Of a stretch of DNA of 59,887 bases, positions 1 through 8,455 are shown piece after piece. Within the stretch, counting starts at the first letter, position 1, and every line of letters begins with the position of its first letter. The stretch comes from a virus: the IMG/VR virus record IMGVR_UViG_3300018017_000005, positions 1 through 59,887 of that record; one strand, written 5' to 3'. Made by a program: the position numbers and the translations under genes. The notes under the pieces are model-generated. The model had not been told where the DNA came from, ran no database searches, and saw nothing but the letters and a program-made list of their open reading frames with translations.

Positions 1-1231
1 CTCCTGTCTGCATACGGCCAAGCCCATAGCCAACAGGGTTCATGAATGTAGCAAGCGGTAGACGCGCCGTCTTTGCCATAGCGGCAGCCGCTTGTTCAAT
101 CGCCGAAGCGTGCTTTGCACCTTTTGGAACGTGTTTGCCAACGCCCATTCTGGTTAGACCGCCACCAATCGTTCCAATTCCTCTAGCGACGCGTCCACCA
201 CCAAGCGCTTTAGCGCGCTGATGCCCAGCGGTACTACCAGCGATAGCACCAGTAACTTTACCAACAGTGCCACCTACGCTGCGCCCCTTGCGCTCAAGGG
301 GTGTTTCATCTTTTGCCGCGGCAATCTTACCGACACCACCGGTTTTTACGAGCTGAAGATTGCCTTTGCCGTCCGTTTCGATACGTGCAAGACCAAGAGT
401 GACGAGATTATTTGCGTAAGCAGCCGAGGTTTTCTGTCCCTCAATACTTGTCTTTTGATTGGGGATGGGCTCTTCGGGTTGCTCTGGATGCTCCACGGCA
501 TCGTTGGTCTGAAGCCCGGTACCAGGGTCAGCAGGACGGGTAGGATCCTTCTGCTGCTCAGGATTTTTGGGAGGCTGCTCTAGCGCTCTACCGCTCTCAT
601 TTGGCTGAAGCGGGGGGTTGGAGCTTACCGCGTGCGTAACATCCAATGCACCAGGGCCTTCCCCAGGACCAACACCCGTCGTTGTTCCAGAATCAAGCTC
701 GATTGCGGCAAGCTTTGGATTCATCTTCTTTGCAATAGAATCCAAGGCACCGGCCAACTTGATGGTCAGCGTTGTAGGCATACTCGTAGGTCGCGCCGAC
801 GCAGTTTTTGTCTGTGTAACCGGAGGCGTACCTCCGTTATTCGCGATTTGACGAGCCGCTTCAAGGCCCACATCGACCCGTGCTGCAGCACCCGCCGTGG
901 CTTGTTTGATCAATTCCTGGAGCGAGGGTCGCCCGGTCATCGTAGGCATCGAACTGTTCTCCTGTACGGACGCAACCTTAGGTAGGAACTCAAGCCCACG
1001 TGGAGCTTGTGATTTTTGAGCGCTGGCTCCCATATCGGGTGTTGGCGGAGTTCCTGTATTCACGCGAGAGTACGTTGTACGGCCACCAAGACCTACCGGC
1101 CCACGCTGTCCAGGCGCAGGTTTATTCTCAATTGCCGTTTGTGGCACAGGCGCTTGACGAGCTGGGGCGGTGCTAGGATCAGGAGTTCCCGACCCGATAC
1201 CATCCGCCAGCTTGTACAAAACCTGCCCCAT
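1..1231 (-). CDS. putative virion protein, cut by left edge
   Basis: An open frame on the minus strand starts at ATG 1231-1229 and runs without a stop to the window edge (410 codons), so the C-terminus is missing. An AAAGG stretch about 10 bases upstream can serve as ribosome binding site, and the preceding gene ends 18 bases away, so the two are probably co-transcribed. The first 250 or so residues are rich in Pro, Gln, Thr and Ala and look disordered. A Gly/Ala-rich stretch (GGTVGKVTGAIAGSTAG) follows and resembles the glycine-zipper segments of the protein at 35019-36140. It carries KTA-type tags (TKTASA, AKTARL) shared with neighbouring structural genes. No family is recognised; a virion role is inferred from context only. 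Confidence 0.75.
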   Translation of the reverse strand, partial: MGQVLYKLADGIGSGTPDPSTAPARQAPVPQTAIENKPAPGQRGPVGLGGRTTYSRVNTGTPPTPDMGASAQKSQAPRGLEFLPKVASVQENSSMPTMTGRPSLQELIKQATAGAAARVDVGLEAARQIANNGGTPPVTQTKTASARPTSMPTTLTIKLAGALDSIAKKMNPKLAAIELDSGTTTGVGPGEGPGALDVTHAVSSNPPLQPNESGRALEQPPKNPEQQKDPTRPADPGTGLQTNDAVEHPEQPEEPIPNQKTSIEGQKTSAAYANNLVTLGLARIETDGKGNLQLVKTGGVGKIAAAKDETPLERKGRSVGGTVGKVTGAIAGSTAGHQRAKALGGGRVARGIGTIGGGLTRMGVGKHVPKGAKHASAIEQAAAAMAKTARLPLATFMNPVGYGLGRMQTG

Positions 1232-1249
1232 GACTAAAGCCTTTGGCGC

Positions 1250-2002
1250 TTACGCCGGAACCTGAGACCAATCGATCGGGTAACCAGCAGACTCCATGAG
1301 CTCAAGCGCGCGAACGTTGAGCGTGTGGTCGTAATTACCCTTCGTAGCGGCAGAGGCCGTCTTGTCCATCGGAGGAACACCCAGCGTAAGAAGCGCATTC
1401 AACCGATTGGCGGCGTCGTTGACGTCCATATTGGCTGCCTGCGCCAACTTGAGCGCGTACTTGGCCGCCTGAACGTCAAGGGCAGATGCAGCCTGCTTTA
1501 CAGCAGCCGTTTTCGCCGTAGGGACAACGACAGGTACCTGCTTACCGGAAACCGCAGAAGCTTCAGCCAGCTTGATCTTCTGCTGCTCATCGTGGAGAGC
1601 ATGCGCCATAGTGCGCCCAAGGTAATCAGCTTCAGCAACCTTCTGTTGCCACTCAGCCATTGCATAGGCTTGCGCCTGTGCCTCCTTTTTCTCCTCCTCC
1701 TCTTTTTCCTCTTCTTTCTTCTCTTCCTCTTTCTTCTCTTCGTGCGTCTCCCCCTCGCCGTCCCTGTGCTCACCCTCTTCCTTGTTCTCTTCGAAGGGGT
1801 TCTCACCGGCTTGCTTGGTGAAAGCGCTGTAGAGCTCGGTACGAGCCTCAGGAGTCATAGCCGACAGATCAATTCCGTTGGCCGCCGCTGATTTGGCGAA
1901 CAACTCCAGATGGGCTTGTTTGCGCATCTCTTGATTGACAACATCGCCGTACCCATGAGTATTGTAACGAGCTGCGAGCTGGGGGTTCATACCGGTATTC
2001 AT
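1250..2002 (-). CDS. charged scaffold-like protein
   Basis: 250 aa. Residues about 70-107 are almost only Glu and Lys (long EEKKEEE runs), flanked by Ala-rich helical segments that should form coiled coil. Tags of the KTA type occur near residues 165 (AKTAAV) and 215 (DKTASA). The gene lies immediately downstream of the putative prohead protease, where tailed phages often place the scaffold and then the major capsid gene. From that order and the strong charge I infer a scaffold or capsid-assembly protein; I see no diagnostic domain. The plus-strand frame opposite is a shadow created by the GAG/AAG codon bias. Confidence 0.8.
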   Translation of the reverse strand: MNTGMNPQLAARYNTHGYGDVVNQEMRKQAHLELFAKSAAANGIDLSAMTPEARTELYSAFTKQAGENPFEENKEEGEHRDGEGETHEEKKEEEKKEEEKEEEEKKEAQAQAYAMAEWQQKVAEADYLGRTMAHALHDEQQKIKLAEASAVSGKQVPVVVPTAKTAAVKQAASALDVQAAKYALKLAQAANMDVNDAANRLNALLTLGVPPMDKTASAATKGNYDHTLNVRALELMESAGYPIDWSQVPA

Positions 2003-2035
2003 TCTCTTCCTCTTACAGAGCGAGAAGCTGTCTAG

Positions 2036-3679
2036 CTAATGATAAAGTTGTATCATCCGGGACGGCAAGTATGCAACTTCGTCCAGGTATGCATCGCGTA
2101 AGTAACAATAAGACAATGGCGTAAACACCTCTTCAGGAGTAGCTGAAGCGATTTTAAGGATATCAATATCCTTCTTTGTCGCCGTTTTCTGAAGCAGGCT
2201 TTGCGCGTAGGGGGCCATGGCCAGAGCTTGTTTTCTATATCCGTTATAAGCGGCCCCAATCTTACGAAGAAGCTCAGAGTCATGGGAAGTACTCTCCCTT
2301 GGAGAATCCCCAGAAGAGCTAATCACAACAACGCGGCGCTCAATGGCTGGAGCCAGAGCCGTGCGCTGATCAAATAAAGGCAAAAGCATTCGCGCCAACG
2401 CAGGCATAAACGAATCAGGAGACAACGGGCATTCTGCGCTATCCTCCGATTCTGGAAATACCTTGTTGTCTTTTTCTAACGAATCTGCCAACGCCCCTCT
2501 ACCCGCCCTTATCAAAACAATTCTTTGGAACTCTCTGGGGCGCAATAGCATGCCAAGTCCACTCGTTGTGCTTAGAGCACTCGACGTGGGTACACCAGCT
2601 AGCGCACTAAGAATTTCTTTAGGTATATCCGGCTCATTCTTGGTCATGAGCGGGATAGCTTTCGCGGCAGCTGGGATAGGAGTTACCTCTTTATCTATTT
2701 CGGCGTTCTTGTCTTTTGCTGATTTACCCAAGAAGGCAACTTTCAAAGCGTCCTGTGCTTCAGCAACTTTCTCAAAGCCGACGTAACGAACAGAAGCTGT
2801 CTTAGCCTCAGGCTCGCTCTGCACCGAACCATTACGCGCGATATAAACCATCACCTTAGCGGTGCGGTCTGCCCCAATGAACACGAAACTGATATCAAAG
2901 AATCTAGGATAGTCGTTGTAGACGAATACCTTCCTGCCATCAGGCAGGATCTTGTTCATGCTTTTAAGGCAATACTCATCGTAGTCATCCCGGGTAATGC
3001 TGAGACCCTTAATGGGATCTTTCTTGTGGTATTCAAGGACAGCGATACCTGGGTGCTTGTGCTTTTTAGGATCAAACGTCGCCTGCGCTTTGCGGTATTT
3101 ATCCCAATCAAGAGTGATCGAGCTGCAGTCATATGGGACCCTTGTGCCCATGCTGACATCGGCGTATTGCCCAGCCTGCAGCTTATCCCAAACCGGGATA
3201 CCCCCGAACTCGATACAGTTAGCATGGTCTACTCGAACAACGAGCTCGACCCGCTTCATGTGGTCATTCCAAACCGCAAGCTCTACGCTGCCATAAGCGC
3301 GATTTATATCCTTATTTTTGTGGTGGGAAAATACACCAGCGTTGTAAAAGGTAGGAAAGCCATAAGACCAATTAGTGGACAGGGCCCTATCAACACCAGG
3401 GTTATCTGACCAATTCGATGGCTTGTGAACAAGTCCAGCTTCTGTAAATGCATCTCCATTAATATTACTGGAGTAATACTCACTGGCGCCCAACGCGTTT
3501 ACGAGAACGTATTGCGCGTCTTGTCTAGGCCTAAGCCCGGCTATGTATTGCGCGATAGGAGTGAGCAAATGCGAGGCGGCAGTCTTCTCAAACGCCCGAT
3601 CTACCTCAGGAGTGCTAAAGAGAGGTATCGCGGTGTAGCCAAAGTCGTTCTGACGTGAGAAGGTACTGAGCTTAAGCAC
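2036..3679 (-). CDS. putative prohead maturation protease, with long C-terminal extension
   Basis: 547 aa. The first 275 residues have the layout of prohead serine proteases: a His in FSHHKNKD (about residue 120), then AYGSVELAVWN, then VELVVRVDHA, then a candidate catalytic Ser in VSMGTRV (about residue 180). Such enzymes cut scaffold and capsid proteins inside the prohead. The rest is a charged, Ala-rich extension that could be a fused scaffold. Several tags resembling those of other structural genes occur: FEKTAAS near the N-terminus, AKTASVRY and FEKVAEA in the middle, LQKTATK near the end. They could be self-processing sites. It is followed by the scaffold-like gene. The family call rests on motif order, not on a search. 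Confidence 0.6.
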   Translation of the reverse strand: MLKLSTFSRQNDFGYTAIPLFSTPEVDRAFEKTAASHLLTPIAQYIAGLRPRQDAQYVLVNALGASEYYSSNINGDAFTEAGLVHKPSNWSDNPGVDRALSTNWSYGFPTFYNAGVFSHHKNKDINRAYGSVELAVWNDHMKRVELVVRVDHANCIEFGGIPVWDKLQAGQYADVSMGTRVPYDCSSITLDWDKYRKAQATFDPKKHKHPGIAVLEYHKKDPIKGLSITRDDYDEYCLKSMNKILPDGRKVFVYNDYPRFFDISFVFIGADRTAKVMVYIARNGSVQSEPEAKTASVRYVGFEKVAEAQDALKVAFLGKSAKDKNAEIDKEVTPIPAAAKAIPLMTKNEPDIPKEILSALAGVPTSSALSTTSGLGMLLRPREFQRIVLIRAGRGALADSLEKDNKVFPESEDSAECPLSPDSFMPALARMLLPLFDQRTALAPAIERRVVVISSSGDSPRESTSHDSELLRKIGAAYNGYRKQALAMAPYAQSLLQKTATKKDIDILKIASATPEEVFTPLSYCYLRDAYLDEVAYLPSRMIQLYH

Positions 3680-3687
3680 AAAAGGCT

Positions 3688-4245
3688 CTATGGAGTACCC
3701 AAAGACTCCTTAAGGTTCTTTTCCTTCTGCATTAGCTCCAGCGCTTTAACGCGCTCTGCCTGTGCCGCGAGCGGGTCGACCTGGCGAGCTCCAGCAGAAA
3801 GTGCATTACCAATGCCAGGACCAGCGCTGGTGAAAGCTTTTGAGATAGAAGACTGAGGTAGTTCTTTGACTTGACCTCGCGCCTCTGCCGCAACAAGCCC
3901 AGGCGCCTGTGTATTACCCAGCATCTTCTTCATGTACGCGCTGGCGATGAGAGGGTCTGAGGCAAACTCAGGATTCATCTTATGCAGCGCGTTGAACATC
4001 AAATTGAACCTTTTTGGGTCCTGCGCGTGATGCTCCTGCAGCTCTTCATCGTTGGCCAACATATTATTGAAATGGTGGCTCTTAGTAACCGCGTTGTAGA
4101 TTTTACTAGCGGCGACAGGAAGGGCCGCGGCGGCAACAGTGGCACCCGCATGAATACCAGCGTTACGAAGCGCAGGCCCCCAACCGTGCTCTTGCGGACC
4201 TTCGGCTTGCTTCGTCGAGAGGTATTCCTCTACCGGATCCATCAC
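3688..4245 (-). CDS. hypothetical protein in capsid block
   Basis: 185 aa, not recognised. One hydrophobic Ala-rich helix lies at about residues 34-52 (GATVAAAALPVAASKIYNAV); the rest is polar and helical with a Gln/Glu/Lys-rich C-terminus. The ATG overlaps the stop of the 320-aa gene upstream by four bases (ATGA), which suggests translational coupling, and the protease gene starts 9 bases downstream. A minor capsid or head-assembly role is likely from position only. Confidence 0.75.
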   Translation of the reverse strand: MMDPVEEYLSTKQAEGPQEHGWGPALRNAGIHAGATVAAAALPVAASKIYNAVTKSHHFNNMLANDEELQEHHAQDPKRFNLMFNALHKMNPEFASDPLIASAYMKKMLGNTQAPGLVAAEARGQVKELPQSSISKAFTSAGPGIGNALSAGARQVDPLAAQAERVKALELMQKEKNLKESLGTP

Positions 4246-5204
4246 ACCACCTCAGAGTAATGCTGGTTTACCAAGCGCTCAAAAGTAGTGAGCTGGTTAA
4301 TTCCATCCACGACCTCGTTTCTAGAAGCTCTAAGCTGCGCCAGCTTTGCCAGAGTATCGCAATAAGCGTCAAACGTGACGACTACGGGATGCTTCTCGTT
4401 CACAACAAGCCTTGTCCCAGCCGTCTTCTCAATAGAAGCTCCTAGAGCGTCCCAAGAACTAAAAACTTCTTCTTGCAATCGGGGGCTAAGAAAAGCGAAC
4501 GCTGCTTTTACTAGCTCAGGCTTTGGTGCTAGCGCTTGATTCCACGCTTGCACAATAGCGCCTAGAGACGTTCCAGATAACGCGGCTTGTTTAACTTGGT
4601 GATACATCTCCTCAGATACGCTGAGCAGGTCAACTTCAAGCTCCGACATTTGAGCCGTATGCGCGTCCTTGATCGTGGCGAGCTTGTCCCGAAGATCGTA
4701 AACATCAGCCAATGGCTTCGCGAACGGAATAGGAGCAGCTTTTTGACCTACGCGAAATACCTCAGCCAGAATGTCATCGTCAGCTACAGCCGCCGCCGTT
4801 TTTTCAAAGCCACGTGCAGCAGAAGTTTTTATAGGCGTATGCGAATAATCAGCGATGCCCCTGTCAAACACCGTTCCGCCACCACCGTCATTCAAATCCT
4901 TTATCACTTCGCCAAAATGGGCTGGGCCACCATCAAACACCACGTACTTGCTAGCGGCGCCTTCTTTGTTAAATTCAGACAAGAAGGCACACGTGTTCGC
5001 GAACTCGACTACGCGGCGTACCTGCTCCGGCGCAAGTCCAGCGCTTTTAACCGTTTCCACGACAGCTGCGTTAAGTGTTGGCTGAGCGCCACTGCCGTAA
5101 AGATCCGCAGCATGATTCCCGTAAGTCTCCAGCTCTTCTCCGCTAACAGCGCGTGCTGAAGATTGCTGAATCAGTGTCTGCGGTGGTAGGTCGTACTGGC
5201 TCAT
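4242..5204 (-). CDS. hypothetical structural protein with KTA tags
   Basis: 320 aa, not recognised. It is mostly helical, with repeated short tags that recur in the other late proteins: RGFEKTAAAV near residue 134, VKQAALS near 207, IEKTAGTRL near 261 and LAKLAQL near 288. First gene of the leftward capsid block. It begins 24 bases from the start of the divergent plus-strand gene at 5228, so a promoter for it must lie inside or beyond that gene. A virion role is inferred from tags and context. Confidence 0.75.
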   Translation of the reverse strand: MSQYDLPPQTLIQQSSARAVSGEELETYGNHAADLYGSGAQPTLNAAVVETVKSAGLAPEQVRRVVEFANTCAFLSEFNKEGAASKYVVFDGGPAHFGEVIKDLNDGGGGTVFDRGIADYSHTPIKTSAARGFEKTAAAVADDDILAEVFRVGQKAAPIPFAKPLADVYDLRDKLATIKDAHTAQMSELEVDLLSVSEEMYHQVKQAALSGTSLGAIVQAWNQALAPKPELVKAAFAFLSPRLQEEVFSSWDALGASIEKTAGTRLVVNEKHPVVVTFDAYCDTLAKLAQLRASRNEVVDGINQLTTFERLVNQHYSEVV

Positions 5205-5227
5205 CGATTGTCTAAAGAGGGTACAAC

Positions 5228-5932
5228 ATGCGCGAGGACAGCGGAAGTAAAGAGAAAGTTGTAACGCTGCGAGAGACCGCAGAGATTCTTGGGGTGACTC
5301 CGGATCGTGTCACTGGCCTAATTCGTAATGGCACGCTCAAGAGAGTCCCTGGAAATCTGAAGTCAGAAGCGTTGCTCTATGCCGCAGACGTTGAGGCTCT
5401 CTACGAAACGCGCCTAGAAGGACGTCAAGGCCCCACGTCTCTTCAGATAAGAATCGCTACAGCAGAAAAAAAGAATAAGCTATTAGAGCATCGAATAGAG
5501 CTTCTCGAGCGGATGCTCGGCTTGGTCCCTCCGGCCGTACGCTACGACAAAACGGAAATTCTCGACTTTCTCAACCGTGTGCATGAGGCGTTGAAGGAAC
5601 CACCCACCGAGACACTGGAGATCCTTGATTGGTGCGCTTGCCTTTTCAGCATCCACGAAGAGCTGTTTGATCTTATCGAAGCTTATACCAGTAACCCCGA
5701 GCCATGGGTTGAGATCATGCTCTTGGCTGAGAGGATGTACAAGAACAGCGAAGGGCGTTTGGACGATCAAGAACTCTTGAACGCCTATACAGAATTGGCG
5801 GCAGCAAGAAGAAGCCTTCGGCATGCGGTCTTCTTCTACATTTGGCGCCGGCAGGGAAGAGAAAAGGCTACGGAGATTATCCCCGAAGTGAGCCCCGATA
5901 TTTTGCATAAAATTGGTAAATACGTTCGATAG
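5228..5932 (+). CDS. putative terminase small subunit (HTH protein)
   Basis: 234 aa. Residues about 12-60 form a MerR/excisionase-like helix-turn-helix (VTLRETAEILGVTPDRV, then IRNGTLKRVPG), followed by a coiled coil at about 80-100 (KKNKLLEHRIELLERML) and an all-helical C-terminal part. HTH plus coiled coil is the usual build of small terminases, which bind pac or cos DNA and feed it to the large subunit. It lies next to the large terminase but on the opposite strand, the two genes converging with 13 bases between them. GAGGG sits 8 bases before the ATG. An unrelated regulator with an HTH is the alternative. Confidence 0.5.
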   Translation: MREDSGSKEKVVTLRETAEILGVTPDRVTGLIRNGTLKRVPGNLKSEALLYAADVEALYETRLEGRQGPTSLQIRIATAEKKNKLLEHRIELLERMLGLVPPAVRYDKTEILDFLNRVHEALKEPPTETLEILDWCACLFSIHEELFDLIEAYTSNPEPWVEIMLLAERMYKNSEGRLDDQELLNAYTELAAARRSLRHAVFFYIWRRQGREKATEIIPEVSPDILHKIGKYVR

Positions 5933-5945
5933 TGGGGCGTATTGC

Positions 5946-7721
5946 CTAGCTTTGATTGGTTGGCCCCGTATAGGGACTGAGTGGTTTACCATCGGGGCCT
6001 TCAATCGAAGGCGCGATGATGTCTGGGCGGCGGATTACTACCATAGACGACAACCAGCAAAACAAGAATGAGTGAAAGGAATCGTCTGGAGTACCCGCTT
6101 TATGGTCGTATTTGACCATGCGTAACGTGTCATTGTACTCGCTATAAATTGCCGTAAAGTCCTCAGCGAACGGCTTCTTGAACTCGTCCCATTTGGGGAA
6201 CTCGGCTTTACCTTTTTTGATGGCCTCAAAGATGGCGCTCATCACAGCGGTACGATGGACCTTCCAGCGCATCATTTTGACGTCAAATACGACCTTCTTA
6301 TTTATGCGCGCCATGTACTGAAACTGATGAACACGGGCGTTACCAAATGCGCGTACTAGGTGATGGTTCATCCCGAAACCATAGCCGTGGTCACAGCCTA
6401 TTGTGGCGGCATTGAAATGGTTAGCAGTGTCCAGAATGATCTTTATCTGAACGCCTGGATCTGCTTCCTCACCCACAAAGCGGTGCATGTACACGACACG
6501 AAAGCGATCCTTTACGTAAGTCGCTATCGTCATTACAGTGTAGCTGTTATTACCACTCCCCCAATCTATACCAAAAAAGAATGGCTCAGATAACGACTGG
6601 TTACGGATTGATTCCAGCTCCGATATCGAGTGTGTACCACACTGCGCCTGAAGCTGCGCTCTAGTGATTGGGCGAGTGCCGGCCTCATAAGAAATACCCA
6701 AACACTCATTCATAAACTGAGCGCGTGGATAATTTTCGTAGTCGTGCAGAACCTCACCCCAGCTACGGATCTTCCATGGCACCATGAGCTGAGGGATACG
6801 GTAGCTTTCCCAAGGTACCTTCTGCCGTTCTTCATCAGGCTCTACCATCCACGCCCATTGAGATCGTTCGCCTTGTGGATCAATTGCTTTTCCACACTTA
6901 GCGCATATTGGTCCCACTTTACCGATATTCTTCTCACCCAATATATTCCAGTTGCCGCACCCTTCGCAGGGAACAACCCACTCTCCCTGTGTACTCCTAT
7001 TCGCCCGGTACTCCTCCATGATGTTATCCAAGCTTTTGGGCGTACCTGAGTATGTATATCCTTTCCAACGCTCTATGGCGTGTGATGTGCACTGTTCAAT
7101 GATAGGAACACAAGCGCGAAGGATATCCTGGAATTCATCTATGCTTAATCTATCGACGGCGTTACCTCGCGTTCGATCGGCGTTGAGAAACGCATAACGA
7201 AGAACGATCTTTGAGCGGTTTATGAACTGCTTCTCAAAGATATTCTGACTCAGCATCCGCGTAGTAAACTGACTGAGTATGGGACTTGTCTCAATGGGCT
7301 CTTTAATGCGGTCATTCGAAAATGTCTTCGTCTGCGATGCGGAAGGGCTAACATACATTTGACGCAAACCCGCTACGAGCATAGCGTAACAAAGTGATCT
7401 ATTTCCGAGTAATGTCGTCTTTTCAGTCTGACGGGCTGCACACAGCAAAATACGCCGTGCTGGGCTGTCGTAAATTTGCTTTAAGTGCCGGCGTCCAGCA
7501 AAAGAAAAAGGTCCGTACCCAGTGCCGTCATCTTTAGGAATAAGAAATGTTCGCGCTGTGAACTGAGATGGGCGCAGTGCTGGTATACTTGGCGCGGTCT
7601 CTTTAGCTCTGCGCAAGACAATAGACTCTTCTTTAGGAGGTACTTCAGGCACCCAAGGCTCGTCATCAAACCAGGTATCGTCGTAGTCGTCCTCAGGCTG
7701 TATTTGTGCGGAGATACCCAT
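5946..7721 (-). CDS. terL: terminase large subunit
   Basis: 591 aa, the expected size for the packaging motor that pumps DNA into the prohead through the portal and cuts it. The ATPase part has a Walker A-like loop AARQTEKTT (about residues 93-101, with Glu where Gly is usual) and Walker B RLSIDEFQD (about 190-197). A four-Cys zinc ribbon follows (CEGC and CAKC, about 260-285). The RNase-H-like nuclease has GIDWGSG (about 385), GCDHGYG and a C-terminal PDDSFHS, giving the three expected acidic positions. GAGG lies about 7 bases before the ATG. The start overlaps the start of the divergent gene at 7720 by two bases. Confidence 0.93.
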   Translation of the reverse strand: MGISAQIQPEDDYDDTWFDDEPWVPEVPPKEESIVLRRAKETAPSIPALRPSQFTARTFLIPKDDGTGYGPFSFAGRRHLKQIYDSPARRILLCAARQTEKTTLLGNRSLCYAMLVAGLRQMYVSPSASQTKTFSNDRIKEPIETSPILSQFTTRMLSQNIFEKQFINRSKIVLRYAFLNADRTRGNAVDRLSIDEFQDILRACVPIIEQCTSHAIERWKGYTYSGTPKSLDNIMEEYRANRSTQGEWVVPCEGCGNWNILGEKNIGKVGPICAKCGKAIDPQGERSQWAWMVEPDEERQKVPWESYRIPQLMVPWKIRSWGEVLHDYENYPRAQFMNECLGISYEAGTRPITRAQLQAQCGTHSISELESIRNQSLSEPFFFGIDWGSGNNSYTVMTIATYVKDRFRVVYMHRFVGEEADPGVQIKIILDTANHFNAATIGCDHGYGFGMNHHLVRAFGNARVHQFQYMARINKKVVFDVKMMRWKVHRTAVMSAIFEAIKKGKAEFPKWDEFKKPFAEDFTAIYSEYNDTLRMVKYDHKAGTPDDSFHSFLFCWLSSMVVIRRPDIIAPSIEGPDGKPLSPYTGPTNQS

Positions 7722-8112
7722 GCAAAACCTCGAAGAAACGAACGACCCTAGAAAGGCACTTGAGGAAATCTATAGCTGGTTGAGCGCAGGTGGAGACTAC
7801 TTTCTAGGCGGTTGGTCTATGGATACCGACGAAAGAAAAGAGTCGCACAGGGTGACACTCCAGGTTCAGCATATTCCCGCGACGATGCACCGGGCAATTA
7901 AAGGCGTTATTCAAGACGTAGCTTTATGCGTAGGCTGGAGAGCTTTGGCTTTGAAAATCACGAATAGCCTGGTGGAGTTTACGCTCAAACCCTACCCGCG
8001 TGAGGAGCGGACGCGGCGAGAAGCGCGTCGTGAAGAGTATCGTCAAGACGCAAAAAGAAAGCGTCTAGATACGCCGCCAAGTCAAGAAGGTGACCATAAC
8101 CCTGAGCTTTGA
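7720..8112 (+). CDS. small hypothetical protein
   Basis: 130 aa, not recognised. The central part (HRVTLQVQHIPATMHRAIKG, then VALCVGWRALALKI and VEFTLKPY) reads like an alternating beta/alpha fold; the C-terminus is very basic. GGAG lies about 8 bases before the ATG. Its last 128 bases overlap the end of the minus-strand gene at 7985, a large convergent overlap that lowers confidence. Without it, 264 bases beside the terminase would be empty, which is unusual in so dense a genome. Confidence 0.5.
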   Translation: MQNLEETNDPRKALEEIYSWLSAGGDYFLGGWSMDTDERKESHRVTLQVQHIPATMHRAIKGVIQDVALCVGWRALALKITNSLVEFTLKPYPREERTRREARREEYRQDAKRKRLDTPPSQEGDHNPEL

Positions 8113-8455
8113 ACCACCAGCTTGCTACTTCAGGCGTGTATTTTGCCACAATTCTTGGCGCATCGGCCTTGAAATGCTCCTTAGCTACTACACTAAGCGT
8201 AGCGGCGAACGTGTTGAGCCACCAGTATTCCAATTGTTTGATGTCCCACGCTGCCTTAAGCTTGTCCGACACAAAGAAATGGATAATTACAGCCCTGTCG
8301 TTGAGCGTATGCTCCGCAGTAAAATAACGAAAACTGACAGGAGTAAACGTAAGGGCCTGAGGTACACCCATATGCCCTTGAAACTCAGCTGCAGCAAAGC
8401 TCTCGGGGCTACCATCTGCTACGGCCACTACTCGCTCTGACACGTTACTTGTCAT
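7985..8455 (-). CDS. hypothetical protein
   Basis: 156 aa, not recognised. It is rich in aromatic residues (WWLNTF, SWWFKAQGYGHLLDLAAYLDAFF), with an N-terminal beta-rich part and an amphipathic helical C-terminus. Its start overlaps the end of the 335-aa gene by 11 bases, so the two form a coupled pair. It lies between the terminase and the repeat protein; a neck or tail-assembly role is possible, but nothing in the sequence proves it. Confidence 0.7.
   Translation of the reverse strand: MTSNVSERVVAVADGSPESFAAAEFQGHMGVPQALTFTPVSFRYFTAEHTLNDRAVIIHFFVSDKLKAAWDIKQLEYWWLNTFAATLSVVAKEHFKADAPRIVAKYTPEVASWWFKAQGYGHLLDLAAYLDAFFLRLDDTLHDALLAASAPHAGRV

Noticed and set aside
1325-1891. 188-aa plus-strand frame opposite the scaffold-like gene
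   Set aside because: Its Leu/Phe runs are the complement of the Glu/Lys repeats on the minus strand; it has no ribosome site and no own neighbours.
2401-2409. CAGGCATAA inside the protease gene as a promoter
   Set aside because: It lies antisense in coding DNA and no plausible plus-strand gene follows; kept only as a motif count.
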